A stretch of 47,401 nucleotides of DNA from Phycisphaerae bacterium (GCA_002689385.1 NZFX01000061.1:3722-51122); one strand, 5' to 3'; positions 16,970 through 26,961 are shown, numbered from the stretch's first letter. Notes: generated from the sequence alone by a model not told the origin. Numbers and translations are program-made.

Positions 16970-17991
16970 CAACTCACACAGGCGTGTATGAATCAACAGC
17001 GAGTTACGCTGAATTAGCAGACAGGATTAACAATGCGCAACGTATTGTTGTCACGACTCACCGAAAGCCAGATGGTGACGCCATCGGTTCCGTTGTTGGA
17101 CTCTGCCGTGGGTTGCAATCGATAGGTAAGGATGCGACGAATTTGTTTATTGGCCCAGTTGAGCATTGCTTGCGTATGGCAGCGGGTGATACACCGATAA
17201 ATCTGTATGAAGAAATAGGTCTTCCAGAAGAAGAGCCCGATTTAATCATTGTTGCGGACACTGGTGCATGGACTCAACTTGAAGCGCTCGAAAAGTGGTT
17301 GCGCGCAAATCGAGATAAGGTCATTGGCCTTGATCACCATGCAAATGGCGACGATGTTGCTGTTCAGCGGGTTGTCGATACATCAGCGGCTGCGTGTACA
17401 CAAGTAGTTATGGAGTTGTTTGAAGAGATGGGGGTTTCTCTTGGCACAGGCAGGAACTCTGTTGCAGAAGCATTGTTCATTGGGCTTGGAACAGATACCG
17501 GTTGGTTCCGTTTCTCGAATGCAGACGCTCGTTGTTTTGCAGATGCTTCAAAATTGTTAGAACAAAAGATAGACAGGTACCAACTGTATAGAGCGCTTGA
17601 AGAAACCGCACGACCAGCTCGGATGGAGTTATTGCAACGTATGCTTGCAAGTTTAGAATACGTTGGCTCTGTTGCCATAATGTCCTTGCGCTCGATTGAT
17701 TTTCAAGAAACCAATGGCTCAAGTTTGGACCTCATTGGGCTAGTGAATACGCCAATGGTGTTGGATACAGTGCAGGCAGCTGTTTTGTTGACCGACACAG
17801 ACCCAACAGTGACGAAGATGAGTTTTCGATCAAAACCAAGTCTTCCTGGCGCACCCGACACGCTCATTGATGTAAATAAACTTGCAAACAAATTTGATGG
17901 TGGTGGCCACGTACATGCGGCAGGAGCACGCGTTTTTGCTCCATTAGACGAAGTTAAACAACGTCTCATCGATTTAATCCAAGATTTGTGA
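16966..17991 (+). CDS. nrnA: DHH/DHHA1 phosphoesterase, NrnA-type
   Basis: A 341-residue enzyme of the family that degrades very short RNA (nanoRNA) and dephosphorylates 3'-phosphoadenosine 5'-phosphate. Metal-site motifs are visible: VTTHRKPDGDAIGSVVGL, IIVADTGAW, the DHH motif in GLDHHANGDD, and GLGTDTGWFRFSN. The DHHA1 domain ends with the FDGGGHVHAAGARV signature. Its ATG overlaps the ribF stop (ATGA). The pairing of ribF and nrnA is common in bacteria, though usually as part of the infB-rbfA-truB neighbourhood, which is absent here. Confidence 0.92.
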   Translation: MTTHTGVYESTASYAELADRINNAQRIVVTTHRKPDGDAIGSVVGLCRGLQSIGKDATNLFIGPVEHCLRMAAGDTPINLYEEIGLPEEEPDLIIVADTGAWTQLEALEKWLRANRDKVIGLDHHANGDDVAVQRVVDTSAAACTQVVMELFEEMGVSLGTGRNSVAEALFIGLGTDTGWFRFSNADARCFADASKLLEQKIDRYQLYRALEETARPARMELLQRMLASLEYVGSVAIMSLRSIDFQETNGSSLDLIGLVNTPMVLDTVQAAVLLTDTDPTVTKMSFRSKPSLPGAPDTLIDVNKLANKFDGGGHVHAAGARVFAPLDEVKQRLIDLIQDL

Positions 17992-18039
17992 TGAACATTG
18001 TCTGTGCTAGCGTACAATAAAGTCGCAGGCACTTTTACG

Positions 18040-19677
18040 ATGGACACACTTTTACGAATTGCGCACAAGGCAAAAATACGATTGCAACTAAATGCAACAG
18101 TTTTTCATTGCATTCGTTGGTGCCTTCTTGCTTCAATTGTGCTCTTTCTCCTTGCGGTAATCGACAGGGTCGGCATTGCGCCGATTTTACATTGGAATTC
18201 AATTTGGATAGGCGCAGCGTGTGCTGCAGGAATACTCTTCATTGCGCAATGGAATGCATATAGTTTTTCCTTAGTTCAAGCTGGCGCAGAAATTGATTTG
18301 CGAATGAAGTTGGACGAACGTGTTTCTTCCGCACTATCAGTTGAGCCAGGTACTCCTTATGCAGATGTTGTTTTGTCCGATGCTTTGGATATCGTAAAGA
18401 AGAAACAAGTACGCTCATCTGTGCCGAGGTTTTTTCCAATTTTGGCTCCTGCAAATTCGTACTGGGTTGTAGGTTTTGTTTTGGCGACGCTCTTTGTTTT
18501 ATGGACGCCACAGTGGGGGATGTTTCAGGGTGAGGATAAAAGTGGAATGCAGGCCCTCATATCATCTGACAGAGAAAACATTGAAGCATCCATCGATTCT
18601 GTTTTGGAACAACTGCAGTATGATGAAGAGTTAAGCGAAGCGCTCGAAGAAGAATTGAATGATCTTTCATCGCTAGCAGCGAATTCGAAAACGGATCCTG
18701 AAAAAATGCGACGTGATGCTTTGCGTAAAATGACAGACATGCAAAAACGTCTTGAAGAAATGTTGCAGGGGGAAGATTCACTTGCTTTTGAAGAAATACT
18801 ACGTCGATTGCAAGGACTGAAGCTTCCAAAAACAGGCGACACGCTTCCCATGATTGCTGCCATGAAAAATGGCAATATGAGCAAAGCAAAAAAAGAGTTT
18901 GAAAAACTTCAAGAAAAGATGGATTCAGAAGAGCTGTCAAAGGAAGAACGTGAAGAACTTACGAAACAACTCGAAGCCCTCGGTGAACAATTTGAAAAAC
19001 TTGCGAAGTCTGATGAAGCACTTGCTTCAGCACTTTCTGCGGCTGGGCTTAACGGCGCTTTAGCCAAAAATACAGATGCAGCAATGAAGGCAATTAAAAA
19101 CGCGGAGAATTTGAATGACGCGCAAAAGAAGAAATTGCTCGAGTTGTTAAAAGCACAACAAACTGCGAAAAAGAATTGTCAAAACATGGGCAAAGGGTGT
19201 AAGCAGTGTGCAGGTGGGAAAGATGGTGGTTCCGCAGCCACGAGCGAACTAGAAAAAATGGAAGCGATGCAAGCTTTTAAAACAAAAGCAGAGATGGCAA
19301 AATCTGCTTGCCAAACAGCAGGTGCTGGCATGTGCAACAAGCCTGGAAGCGGGCTGACAGGCGGTCAAGGCGAGGGGAACGGAGGGGTGAATGCAACTAA
19401 AGAAACAGATGCAACACTTGTTGGGGAACGAACACCAGTGAGTACGCTTGAAGGCACCATAATTGCAAAGCAGCTTTTCGAGGGCGGATTACTTACTTCT
19501 GGTGAGTCCACATCCGCAATCAAGGAAACAGTTCTCGCGCAACGTCGCGATTCAGAGCAAGCAATCACAGATGAAGAAGTGCCAAGAAGGTATCACGATC
19601 TTCTGCGGCATTATTTTGGGCAACTTGAAGAAATGACGAAGCCATTCCAAAATGATGAATTTGAATCAGACGATTAA
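18040..19677 (+). CDS. Membrane protein with coiled coil and cysteine cluster, function unknown
   Basis: About 545 residues from ATG 18040 (a TTG at 17998 is an alternative). Hydrophobic segments lie near residues 25-45 and 60-75, and a third (YWVVGFVLATLFVLW) near 140. The rest is soluble and highly helical, rich in Glu/Lys/Leu (for example KKEFEKLQEKMDSEELSKEER), so a long coiled coil is likely. Then comes a compact cysteine stretch KKNCQNMGKGCKQCAGGKDG, with further Cys residues in SACQTAGAGMCNKPGSG. A GTACAAT hexamer at 18012-18018 could be an internal promoter. Its position before the solute-binding, VWA and MoxR genes suggests a partner in an envelope complex. I do not recognise the family. 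Confidence 0.75.
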   Translation: MDTLLRIAHKAKIRLQLNATVFHCIRWCLLASIVLFLLAVIDRVGIAPILHWNSIWIGAACAAGILFIAQWNAYSFSLVQAGAEIDLRMKLDERVSSALSVEPGTPYADVVLSDALDIVKKKQVRSSVPRFFPILAPANSYWVVGFVLATLFVLWTPQWGMFQGEDKSGMQALISSDRENIEASIDSVLEQLQYDEELSEALEEELNDLSSLAANSKTDPEKMRRDALRKMTDMQKRLEEMLQGEDSLAFEEILRRLQGLKLPKTGDTLPMIAAMKNGNMSKAKKEFEKLQEKMDSEELSKEEREELTKQLEALGEQFEKLAKSDEALASALSAAGLNGALAKNTDAAMKAIKNAENLNDAQKKKLLELLKAQQTAKKNCQNMGKGCKQCAGGKDGGSAATSELEKMEAMQAFKTKAEMAKSACQTAGAGMCNKPGSGLTGGQGEGNGGVNATKETDATLVGERTPVSTLEGTIIAKQLFEGGLLTSGESTSAIKETVLAQRRDSEQAITDEEVPRRYHDLLRHYFGQLEEMTKPFQNDEFESDD

Positions 19678-20647
19678 ATCTTTGCTCGTTCTTGCCCTTG
19701 TTGGTTGTTCGTCAAATGTTGATGACAATAAAACAGTTACAGTGTATGTTTCTGCTGACGAGCAAATAGCGAGAGAAGTGTTTGATTTATTCACAAAAAA
19801 GACTGGAATTGAAGTCGCATGGGTGGGCGATACAGAGGCCTCGAAAACGACAGCACTTGTGCAACGTATTCTTCGCGAGAAAAACGATCCAGTCGCTGAT
19901 GTGTTTTGGTCATCTGAAATTCTCGGGACTATTCAATTAACAAAACAAAACGCTTTCACTAGCCACAATTCCACATCGGCAACTGCATGGCCAAGGGAAT
20001 TCCGAGACGAAGAGTTTTCCTGGTTCGCATTTTCTCCAAGGGCAAGAGTCATTGCATACAATCCAGATAAAACCCTTCCAAGCGAGTTGCCAGAAACATG
20101 GTGGGAGTACAGTAACAGTGCCATGGCTGACCCACGATTTGGGACCACTGGTACACATATAGCTGTTCTTTCGTTGTACCCAGAACTATTTAAAAAGTTT
20201 GTCTCAACACGTTCCACAATACCTTTGCTTGGTGGAAATGCAGCGACTGTTCAAGCAGTGATAGATGGTTCTGCAAAATATGCAATGACAGACAGTGATG
20301 ATGTACATGCGGGCATTGCTCGAGGTGCATCGCTCGCAATGCATTATCCATTGCATCACGAAGGTAAAGATGGTGGAACACTGCTTATTCCAAACACAGT
20401 TGCGATCATTCGAAACTGTTTACACCCTGATACTGCATCTATATTCGTGGACTTTTTATTGAGTGACCAAGTTGCAACACACTTGGCCGAATCGACTTCA
20501 CACAATATTCCGCTGCAACCTACAGTTTCAGCTATGTATCCTGAATTGCGTGTAGAGAATCCACTTGCAGTTTCCTTTGTCCAAGCAGAAGAAGCCAAAA
20601 GAGAAGCCATTCAAGAGCTTATGAAAGCACTGCGTGTTGATGAATAA
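19652..20647 (+). CDS. Iron(III)-type ABC transporter solute-binding lipoprotein
   Basis: A 331-residue lipoprotein of the FbpA/AfuA-like extracellular solute-binding family. The signal MMNLNQTIKSLLVLALVGC ends in the lipobox LVGC, with Cys19 lipidated. The mature part begins VTVYVSADEQIAREVFDLF, then KKTGIEVAWVGDTEASKT, the hinge-like DVFWSSEILGTIQLTKQN, and ARVIAYNPDKTLPSELPETWW, all matching ferric-iron binding proteins. Later AMTDSDDVHAGIARGASLAM and a C-terminal LSDQVATHLAES block fit. It overlaps the preceding gene by 26 bases and the following permease by 8. The ligand (Fe3+, another metal or an organic ion) cannot be fixed from sequence. Confidence 0.88.
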   Translation: MMNLNQTIKSLLVLALVGCSSNVDDNKTVTVYVSADEQIAREVFDLFTKKTGIEVAWVGDTEASKTTALVQRILREKNDPVADVFWSSEILGTIQLTKQNAFTSHNSTSATAWPREFRDEEFSWFAFSPRARVIAYNPDKTLPSELPETWWEYSNSAMADPRFGTTGTHIAVLSLYPELFKKFVSTRSTIPLLGGNAATVQAVIDGSAKYAMTDSDDVHAGIARGASLAMHYPLHHEGKDGGTLLIPNTVAIIRNCLHPDTASIFVDFLLSDQVATHLAESTSHNIPLQPTVSAMYPELRVENPLAVSFVQAEEAKREAIQELMKALRVDE

Positions 20648-23042
20648 GAATACCGTGATGTTTCCGTGTGTTGCAATAGGCATCGCAACGGTAGTAATTC
20701 TTCTGCCAGTTTTTTTTGGCGGAATGCCATCGACCTCTGCGCCTAAAGTCGAGGCCTTAAGTTTAGAATCGTCTGGATCGATTATTGTACGGACTGTAAC
20801 CTGGTCTTTTCTTATTGCAATGGTCTCAACGACAATGGGTTGGCTCCTTGGAATACGGATGGCATCCTTGCGTAAACGAGCGCTCGTTTGCATGCAAGTA
20901 ATGCTCGTTGTGACACTGGTGATACCTGCGTATGCAATTTTTTATGTTTGGTGGCAAACATGGCCTTCGGGTACAGCTTTTCATGCGTTTGTTGTAGAAC
21001 ACGGCTACCTGCAATTAGCAATTCGTACCTGCTTGTTCTGTGCGCTTGTTGGGTGGTCTTGGCCGATACCTGCACTTGTCGCCTCTATGTACCACCATTC
21101 AGGCGCGACTTTATCGGTGTTGCACAGACTCGATGGCCTGTCTTTTGTCAGGCGCTGCATGCTTCAAATACAACAAGATTACAAAGTGCTTAGTTCAACA
21201 GTCATACTTGTTGCTTCACTAGTTGCAGTCAATACAACCTGTTTTGATCTTGCGCAAGTGGTAACGATTGGTAATGAACTCAGAAGTCTCTTGGCTTCAG
21301 GTGGAACTGCACTTACTGCACCTGCTTTGAGTTTTACGGGTTTCTTTATTGCAATTGTCGCAACGTTGTTTCTTCTTCGCCTTACTTCAGAAAAAGAATA
21401 CACCAAATCGTTTGGGACAAAGTCTATGCTTCCCGTTCTTCTATTTTGGTTTTTGCTCTCTGGTTTGCCCATAGTCATTGCATTGATTGTCACTAATAGC
21501 GAGGTGTTTCAGTTATTGAAAGTATATTCAGGTGATATTTGGGCGAGTGTACGCATAGCTTTTGGCGTGTCAGTTTGTAGCATTCTCATTTTTATCACTT
21601 CTGCTCGTATGCATACCTCAAACTGCCATCAGCATAAATTCGTAGCAACAATTCTTGATTATCTCTGGGTTGTCGTTGCGTTTCTTCCGGCGAGTATTGT
21701 AGTTTCTCTCTACGCTACTTCGTGGCATCTGATTGGGATGGATTTTGTGTATCGAACTCCAATAATTCTTATTTTTGCACATCTGACAAAGGTCGGTTTT
21801 GTCGCTTCGCTCGCAGGACGGTGGGTGGCATCAAACAAGAGCATGCAGATTCTTAGTGCAATTGATATCACATCTTCTGTGCCATCTTTTTTAACGGCAT
21901 TCGCACCGCGGCTTATTTCAGCAGGTGTTGCCGTTATTGGGATTTCTTTTGCGATTTCGTTCGGCGAAGTTGCTTTAACCAACCAGCTTTCACCACCTTC
22001 GGCGAATCAGCCAATCGCAGTTGCACTGTTACATGCAATGCATTACCAACGCCCACAGATGGTAACTTCTGCATTGTTCTTACTGATTATTATTGCTGGT
22101 GCAAGTGGAGTATTCTTTATGTTTGTACAAAGAAAAGTTGCAAGTGTCGTAATTCTTTTTTGTATTGTTTCCTGCTCGCCGGTTACCCCTGAAGCACTAT
22201 CAAACGCCACCGTCCTCGGAGGTGTTGGTAGGTCGGATGGTCGATTTACTACGCCAAGGGCAATAGCATCCAACGAAGAATTTCTTGTTGTGATTGATAA
22301 AACGGGTCGGTTGCAACGGTTTTCCCATGACGGTTCGTTTTTGTCCTCATGGGAGTTAAAACTTGATGGGACGGGATTTCCAACGGGTGTTTCAATCGAT
22401 AGCGAGGGTTTGATATGGATTGCAGATACGCATCAGCATCGAATACTTGTTCTAGACCAAGAGGGCAATGAAGTGTTTCATTTTGGTGAATACGGAACAC
22501 TAGATGGTCAATTTTTATATCCAACAGATATTGCTTTTGGAAAAAAAGGTGAAGTATATGTCGCAGAATACGGTGGGAACGAACGCATTAATGTCTTTAC
22601 GCGTGAAGGAGTGTTTCAATATTCGTTCGGGCATTTTGGGAATGATGAGGACGGTTTTATTCGACCTCAGTCAATTGCCATTTCACCGTTGACAGGCAAT
22701 TTATTCATTACTGATGCAGGCAATCATCGAATCGTTGAACGGACTCCAACTGGTGCATTCGTTCAAGTGATTGCCTCACCAGGTCGAAGCCAAGGTGAGG
22801 TATTGTTTCCGTATGGGATTATCTTTGACTCTGCTGAGACGTTCTTGGTTTGCGAATTTGGCAATAATCGGCTGCAGCGATTTACCACACAAGGTGAATC
22901 CTTGCAAACATTCGGCGGCGCAGGGGATGCCGCAGGGCTGTTTAAAACTCCTTGGGCAGTCGTGCTTGGTCGCGATGAACTTATTGTTGCAGACACCGGA
23001 AACAACCGTCTTCAGCGGTTGCCCGATATGATGGGGATGTGA
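20640..23042 (+). CDS. ABC transporter permease fused to an NHL-repeat propeller
   Basis: About 800 residues in one open frame. Residues 1-500 are a polytopic membrane protein like iron(III) permeases (FbpB type), with about 12 hydrophobic segments. The second half carries an EAA-like loop (AISFGEVALTNQLSPPSANQ followed by PIAVALLHAM). Right after the last segment comes MFVQRKVASVVILFCIVSC, an excellent lipoprotein signal, then SPVTPEALSN and about 300 residues of NHL/six-bladed propeller repeats (IWIADTHQHRILVLD, VYVAEYGGNERINVF, LFITDAGNHRIVERT, FLVCEFGNNRLQRF, LIVADTGNNRLQRL). The internal ATG at 22119 could therefore start a separate 307-residue lipoprotein, so the frame may yield two proteins. 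GTG 20634 is an alternative start. No ATPase gene for this transporter is adjacent. Confidence 0.85.
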   Translation: MNKNTVMFPCVAIGIATVVILLPVFFGGMPSTSAPKVEALSLESSGSIIVRTVTWSFLIAMVSTTMGWLLGIRMASLRKRALVCMQVMLVVTLVIPAYAIFYVWWQTWPSGTAFHAFVVEHGYLQLAIRTCLFCALVGWSWPIPALVASMYHHSGATLSVLHRLDGLSFVRRCMLQIQQDYKVLSSTVILVASLVAVNTTCFDLAQVVTIGNELRSLLASGGTALTAPALSFTGFFIAIVATLFLLRLTSEKEYTKSFGTKSMLPVLLFWFLLSGLPIVIALIVTNSEVFQLLKVYSGDIWASVRIAFGVSVCSILIFITSARMHTSNCHQHKFVATILDYLWVVVAFLPASIVVSLYATSWHLIGMDFVYRTPIILIFAHLTKVGFVASLAGRWVASNKSMQILSAIDITSSVPSFLTAFAPRLISAGVAVIGISFAISFGEVALTNQLSPPSANQPIAVALLHAMHYQRPQMVTSALFLLIIIAGASGVFFMFVQRKVASVVILFCIVSCSPVTPEALSNATVLGGVGRSDGRFTTPRAIASNEEFLVVIDKTGRLQRFSHDGSFLSSWELKLDGTGFPTGVSIDSEGLIWIADTHQHRILVLDQEGNEVFHFGEYGTLDGQFLYPTDIAFGKKGEVYVAEYGGNERINVFTREGVFQYSFGHFGNDEDGFIRPQSIAISPLTGNLFITDAGNHRIVERTPTGAFVQVIASPGRSQGEVLFPYGIIFDSAETFLVCEFGNNRLQRFTTQGESLQTFGGAGDAAGLFKTPWAVVLGRDELIVADTGNNRLQRLPDMMGM

Positions 23043-25918
23043 TGCTGCTTCCAATTCAATTTGATCGCCCGGGTTGGCTACTTCTTTTGTTGTTGCTGGT
23101 ACCTGTGATCTACCTTGCTTGGGGTGGCTTGACTCGCTCTGGAGCACGAAGCCGTGCGGTTGCTTCGACAGTTACGCGTTGCATAATTGTGATTCTGCTT
23201 GCAACAGCAATTGCAAAACCAGTATGGGAAAAAAAAGGTGAAGGCGTCACCGTTATTGCAGTACTTGATAGAAGTCAGTCGATCCCTCGCAGTTTACAAA
23301 TGCAGTCGGTGGATGCATTTCAACAATGGACAGCACCTGATCGACGTGGAGAGCATAACCGTCTCGCTGTCATTAGTGTTGGCCGTGATGCTGTTATAGG
23401 TTCAATGCCGAGCGAGGCAACTATTTTTGAACCCGCTGCGAATGAACCAATCGGCAGCGCGACGAATCTTGCAAAGGGCGTGCAACTGGCACTGGCTCTA
23501 CTTCCGCAAGACACAGCATCGAGAATTCTTGTTGTTTCAGATGGAAATGAAACGGATGGACACGTTGCAAACGTTGCTTCTATTGCAAAAGCAAATGGTG
23601 TACCTATCGATGTTCTTCCGTTGCAATACGACCATCAGCAAGAAGTCATGATTGAAAAAGTAGTTGTGCCGTCTCAAACTCGCATTGGACAATCAATTCC
23701 AGTTCGAATCATTCTTCGAAGTGTTAATGATGCTCGCGGAACTTTGCATTTGTTACAAAACGATATTGAAATAAATATATCTGATGTTGAAGGAAAGACG
23801 GGATTACCTCTTGCACTTACTAGTGGTGTGAACGCCCTCGTGTTTGATATTCCTATACAAACGAGTGGCCCCCAAATGTTTGAAGCAATGTGGGTACCCG
23901 TGAGTAACTCGGACACGATTACTGCAAACAACACTGGGCTTGGTGTTTCGTTTGTTTCTCAGGGTGGCCTGGTGTTACTCGTAACACAAAACCAATCCGC
24001 ATCTTCTCATTTGCAAGCGTTACTTGAGAGTGCTGGAATACAAATAGAAGTGCGAAATCCACAAGAAGTTCCTCGTGACAGTATTGGCTTCTCAGCGTTT
24101 GACGCAGTTGTTCTCGCAGATATTCCACGTTGGTCATTGGACGATTTGCAAGAACAAAACCTGTTTACATTTGTTCACGATGTTGGTGGCGGATTACTTA
24201 TGACAGGTGGCCCCAATGCATTCGGCGCTGGCGGTTGGATTGGCTCAAAACTCGAGCAAGCAATGCCACTCAAATGTGAGCCACCACAAACAAGGCAATT
24301 GCCTCGCGGTGCATTGGCACTTATCATGCACTCTTGCGAAATGCCCGAAGGAAATTATTGGGGACAAAAAATGGCAATGGCGGCAGTTGATTCATTGAGT
24401 GAACTTGATTACGTCGGCATCATCGAATACGACTGGAATGGCGGAGTTGGCACCCTTAATAATTCTGGCTGGACGTTACCGTTATCTTTGGCAGGGGATA
24501 AAGTGCAAGCGCATGATGCAATTCACAGTTTGGTTTTTGGTGATATGCAAGATTTTGAATCTCCCATGCAAATCGCTTTGGATGGGCTTGCAGGATTGGA
24601 TGCTGCTCAGAGGCACGTCATCATTATTACTGACGGCGATCCTTCAGGCCCTTCGCAGGAGTTACTCGAGGCATATAGGTCTCATGAAGTAACAATTTCA
24701 ACTGTGATGGTAGGTGGGCATGGCTCCGCTATGGACCAACAAAAAATGCAGGGAATTGCAACAGTCACTGGCGGCCGTTTTTACATGGTGAATGACCCAA
24801 ATACTTTGCCAAGTATCTTTATTAAAGAGGCGCAATTGAATTCTCGTTCGCTCTTGCAAGAAGGCGGAACGTGGGAAGTTGCTTTGCAGCCAAGTATTTC
24901 AGGACCTGTCCGTGATATTCGCCAAGTGCCGCAACTTGGTGGATATGTAGTAACAGGAAATAAAGCAGGATTTGCGCAAACACCTTGGGTAGTGCCGGTG
25001 AGTGATGGCGAAGACCCATTGTTTGCTTGGTGGCACTTTGGTTTAGGGAAATCAGTTGCTTTTACAAGCGACTTAGGTGACCGTTGGGCCACGCAGTGGC
25101 CGAGTTGGTCGGGATTTCAAGAATTTTGGGAAGCAACTCTCAGGTGGTTAATGCGTGGTGCATCGCCCCCAAACATGATGGTGACATCAAAGGTGGAAGG
25201 TGGGCGTGGCATAGTTGACATTGAGGCAGTTGACGATGAAGCAGGGTTTGTAAATTTTATGCGCTCGAAAGCAGTAGTCATTAATCCAGATGGCGAAGCA
25301 GAAACATTGTCTTTGCAGCAGACTGGCCCTGGGCGCTATCACGCTGAATTTGACGCACCAAGTAGTGGTGCTTGGCTAGTGAACATCGCATTCCAAAACG
25401 GAGATGGAGAATTGACTGGACGGATCCCAACAGCCGTGACAGTTCCTTATGCACAAGAATATTCATCAACAACCGCAAATGATGCATTGCTGCATGAACT
25501 CGCAAGAAATACTGGCGGTCGTGTGCTTTCATTCTTAGACCTTGAATCAGTAAATCTTTTTGACGAAACAGATGCCGTCTTCCCAGAAAGCCCTCAACCC
25601 TTTTGGGATTTGCTTGCAATTCTTGCCGCTTCTGTTTTAATTTTAGATGTTGCAATTCGCCGACTTTGGATGGATAAGAAAAGCATGCAATCAATCCTTG
25701 CACCAGTGGGGTCCATGACCACTGGCTCAGTGGAAGCACTTCGCAAAGTGCACAAGCCAATTGAGAGAAGCAAAGAAGAACTTCAAGATGAACGCGTTCC
25801 GAAAATACCGATGAAGCAGGAAGATCCTCGAACTGAGGAAAGTAATGAAGAAAAAGACGATAACTTAAGCCAGTTGTTGAAAAATAAACGCAAGCGCAGT
25901 GGGGGCGATAAAGAGTGA
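23042..25918 (+). CDS. Membrane-anchored double VWA / glutamine-amidotransferase-like protein
   Basis: About 958 residues. Two N-terminal transmembrane segments (GWLLLLLLLVPVIYLAW and CIIVILLATAIAKPVW) are followed by a VWA domain with VIAVLDRSQSIPRS, a metal-site-like DxSxS. Next is a beta-sandwich and a class I amidotransferase-like domain (FVHDVGGGLLMTGGPNAFGAGGW, lacking a catalytic Cys). A second VWA-like domain follows (LIMHSCEMPEGNYWGQKMAM ... HVIIITDGDPSGPS) whose first metal site is degenerate (MHSCE). A C-terminal transmembrane segment (WDLLAILAASVLILDVAI) precedes a charged cytoplasmic tail rich in Lys/Glu. GTG 23039 is an alternative start. It overlaps neighbours by 1 and 4 bases, and forms the first part of a MoxR/VWA gene set. 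Confidence 0.88.
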   Translation: MLLPIQFDRPGWLLLLLLLVPVIYLAWGGLTRSGARSRAVASTVTRCIIVILLATAIAKPVWEKKGEGVTVIAVLDRSQSIPRSLQMQSVDAFQQWTAPDRRGEHNRLAVISVGRDAVIGSMPSEATIFEPAANEPIGSATNLAKGVQLALALLPQDTASRILVVSDGNETDGHVANVASIAKANGVPIDVLPLQYDHQQEVMIEKVVVPSQTRIGQSIPVRIILRSVNDARGTLHLLQNDIEINISDVEGKTGLPLALTSGVNALVFDIPIQTSGPQMFEAMWVPVSNSDTITANNTGLGVSFVSQGGLVLLVTQNQSASSHLQALLESAGIQIEVRNPQEVPRDSIGFSAFDAVVLADIPRWSLDDLQEQNLFTFVHDVGGGLLMTGGPNAFGAGGWIGSKLEQAMPLKCEPPQTRQLPRGALALIMHSCEMPEGNYWGQKMAMAAVDSLSELDYVGIIEYDWNGGVGTLNNSGWTLPLSLAGDKVQAHDAIHSLVFGDMQDFESPMQIALDGLAGLDAAQRHVIIITDGDPSGPSQELLEAYRSHEVTISTVMVGGHGSAMDQQKMQGIATVTGGRFYMVNDPNTLPSIFIKEAQLNSRSLLQEGGTWEVALQPSISGPVRDIRQVPQLGGYVVTGNKAGFAQTPWVVPVSDGEDPLFAWWHFGLGKSVAFTSDLGDRWATQWPSWSGFQEFWEATLRWLMRGASPPNMMVTSKVEGGRGIVDIEAVDDEAGFVNFMRSKAVVINPDGEAETLSLQQTGPGRYHAEFDAPSSGAWLVNIAFQNGDGELTGRIPTAVTVPYAQEYSSTTANDALLHELARNTGGRVLSFLDLESVNLFDETDAVFPESPQPFWDLLAILAASVLILDVAIRRLWMDKKSMQSILAPVGSMTTGSVEALRKVHKPIERSKEELQDERVPKIPMKQEDPRTEESNEEKDDNLSQLLKNKRKRSGGDKE

Positions 25919-26961
25919 CACTGACGGCGAAAAATCTTCCCAGCGAAATAGAAACGGTGAGCGACGTTCGTGCTGCTTGTTCAATCATCCAAGCTGGTTT
26001 TTCAAAGATGCGGCGAGAAGTAAACAAGGTCATTGTTGGTCAAGGTCGTGTGGTTGACTTGGTGTTAGTTGCAGTGTTTGCAGATGGACACGCGTTGCTC
26101 GAGGGACCACCTGGATTAGGTAAAACATTACTTGTACGAACATTGGGTGATGTGTTACAACTTTCAACAGGTCGAATTCAATGCACCGCAGATTTAATGC
26201 CTGCAGATATTGTTGGTACGGTTGTGGTTGATGAAGACCCCGCAACAAAGGCGCGCCGTTTTACGTTTCGAGAAGGCCCCGTATTTCATCAATTACTCCT
26301 TGCAGATGAAATTAATCGAGCAACGCCCAAGTGCCAATCTGCGTTGCTTGAATCTATGCAAGAGCACTCAGTCTCCATTGATGGAAAAACCCGTTTGCTT
26401 CCTGAACCATTCTTCGTTCTTGCAACACAAAACCCGATTGAACAGGAAGGTACGTATCCACTGCCAGAGGCACAGCTTGACCGATTTATGTTTAAAATAG
26501 ATGTCGAGAACGCTTCGCAGGAAGACTTGTACCAAATTGTTTCTAAGACGACAAGTGGAGCGCATCTTGGCGCAGATGTTGTTGTTCAGGGAGACTTCGT
26601 TCTTGCTGCGCAACAAATTATTCGCCACGTAGTGATTGCACCTCATGTGCAAGATTATGTAACTAGATTAGTTTTAGCGACGCATGCAGGTTCAGAGTAC
26701 GCGCCTTTATGGGTGCAGGACGATCTCAGTATAGGCGCAAGTCCACGTGGTGCACAAGCAATCGTTTCGGCCTCAAAAGTAGCAGCGGTGGTTGATGGCC
26801 GTTTCGCGGTTTCAATGCGCGACATTCAAGCAGTAGCAATTCCTGCATTACAACATCGAGTTGTTCGGACATTTGAGGCAGAAACTGCATCGCGTTCTAC
26901 AGGTAGCATGATTGCGCGCTTGCTGAACGAGGTTTCGTCCTTCGAAGAAGGTGTACACTGA
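25915..26961 (+). CDS. MoxR-family AAA+ ATPase
   Basis: A 348-residue cytoplasmic ATPase thought to act as a chaperone that matures or remodels VWA-domain partners. Motifs are Walker A EGPPGLGKTLL (residues 63-73), Walker B LLLADEINRATPKCQSALLE, the sensor block VLATQNPIEQEGTYPLPEAQ, LDRFMFKI, and the sensor-2 region SIGASPRGAQAIVSASKV. It starts with GTG overlapping the previous stop (GTGA). The arrangement VWA protein, MoxR, DUF58, BatA-like protein is the classic MoxR/Bat operon order. Confidence 0.95.
   Translation: MTLTAKNLPSEIETVSDVRAACSIIQAGFSKMRREVNKVIVGQGRVVDLVLVAVFADGHALLEGPPGLGKTLLVRTLGDVLQLSTGRIQCTADLMPADIVGTVVVDEDPATKARRFTFREGPVFHQLLLADEINRATPKCQSALLESMQEHSVSIDGKTRLLPEPFFVLATQNPIEQEGTYPLPEAQLDRFMFKIDVENASQEDLYQIVSKTTSGAHLGADVVVQGDFVLAAQQIIRHVVIAPHVQDYVTRLVLATHAGSEYAPLWVQDDLSIGASPRGAQAIVSASKVAAVVDGRFAVSMRDIQAVAIPALQHRVVRTFEAETASRSTGSMIARLLNEVSSFEEGVH

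Noticed and set aside
25281-26033. 250-residue minus-strand frame
   Set aside because: Antisense to the VWA protein and MoxR genes, with no recognisable domain or ribosome-binding site.
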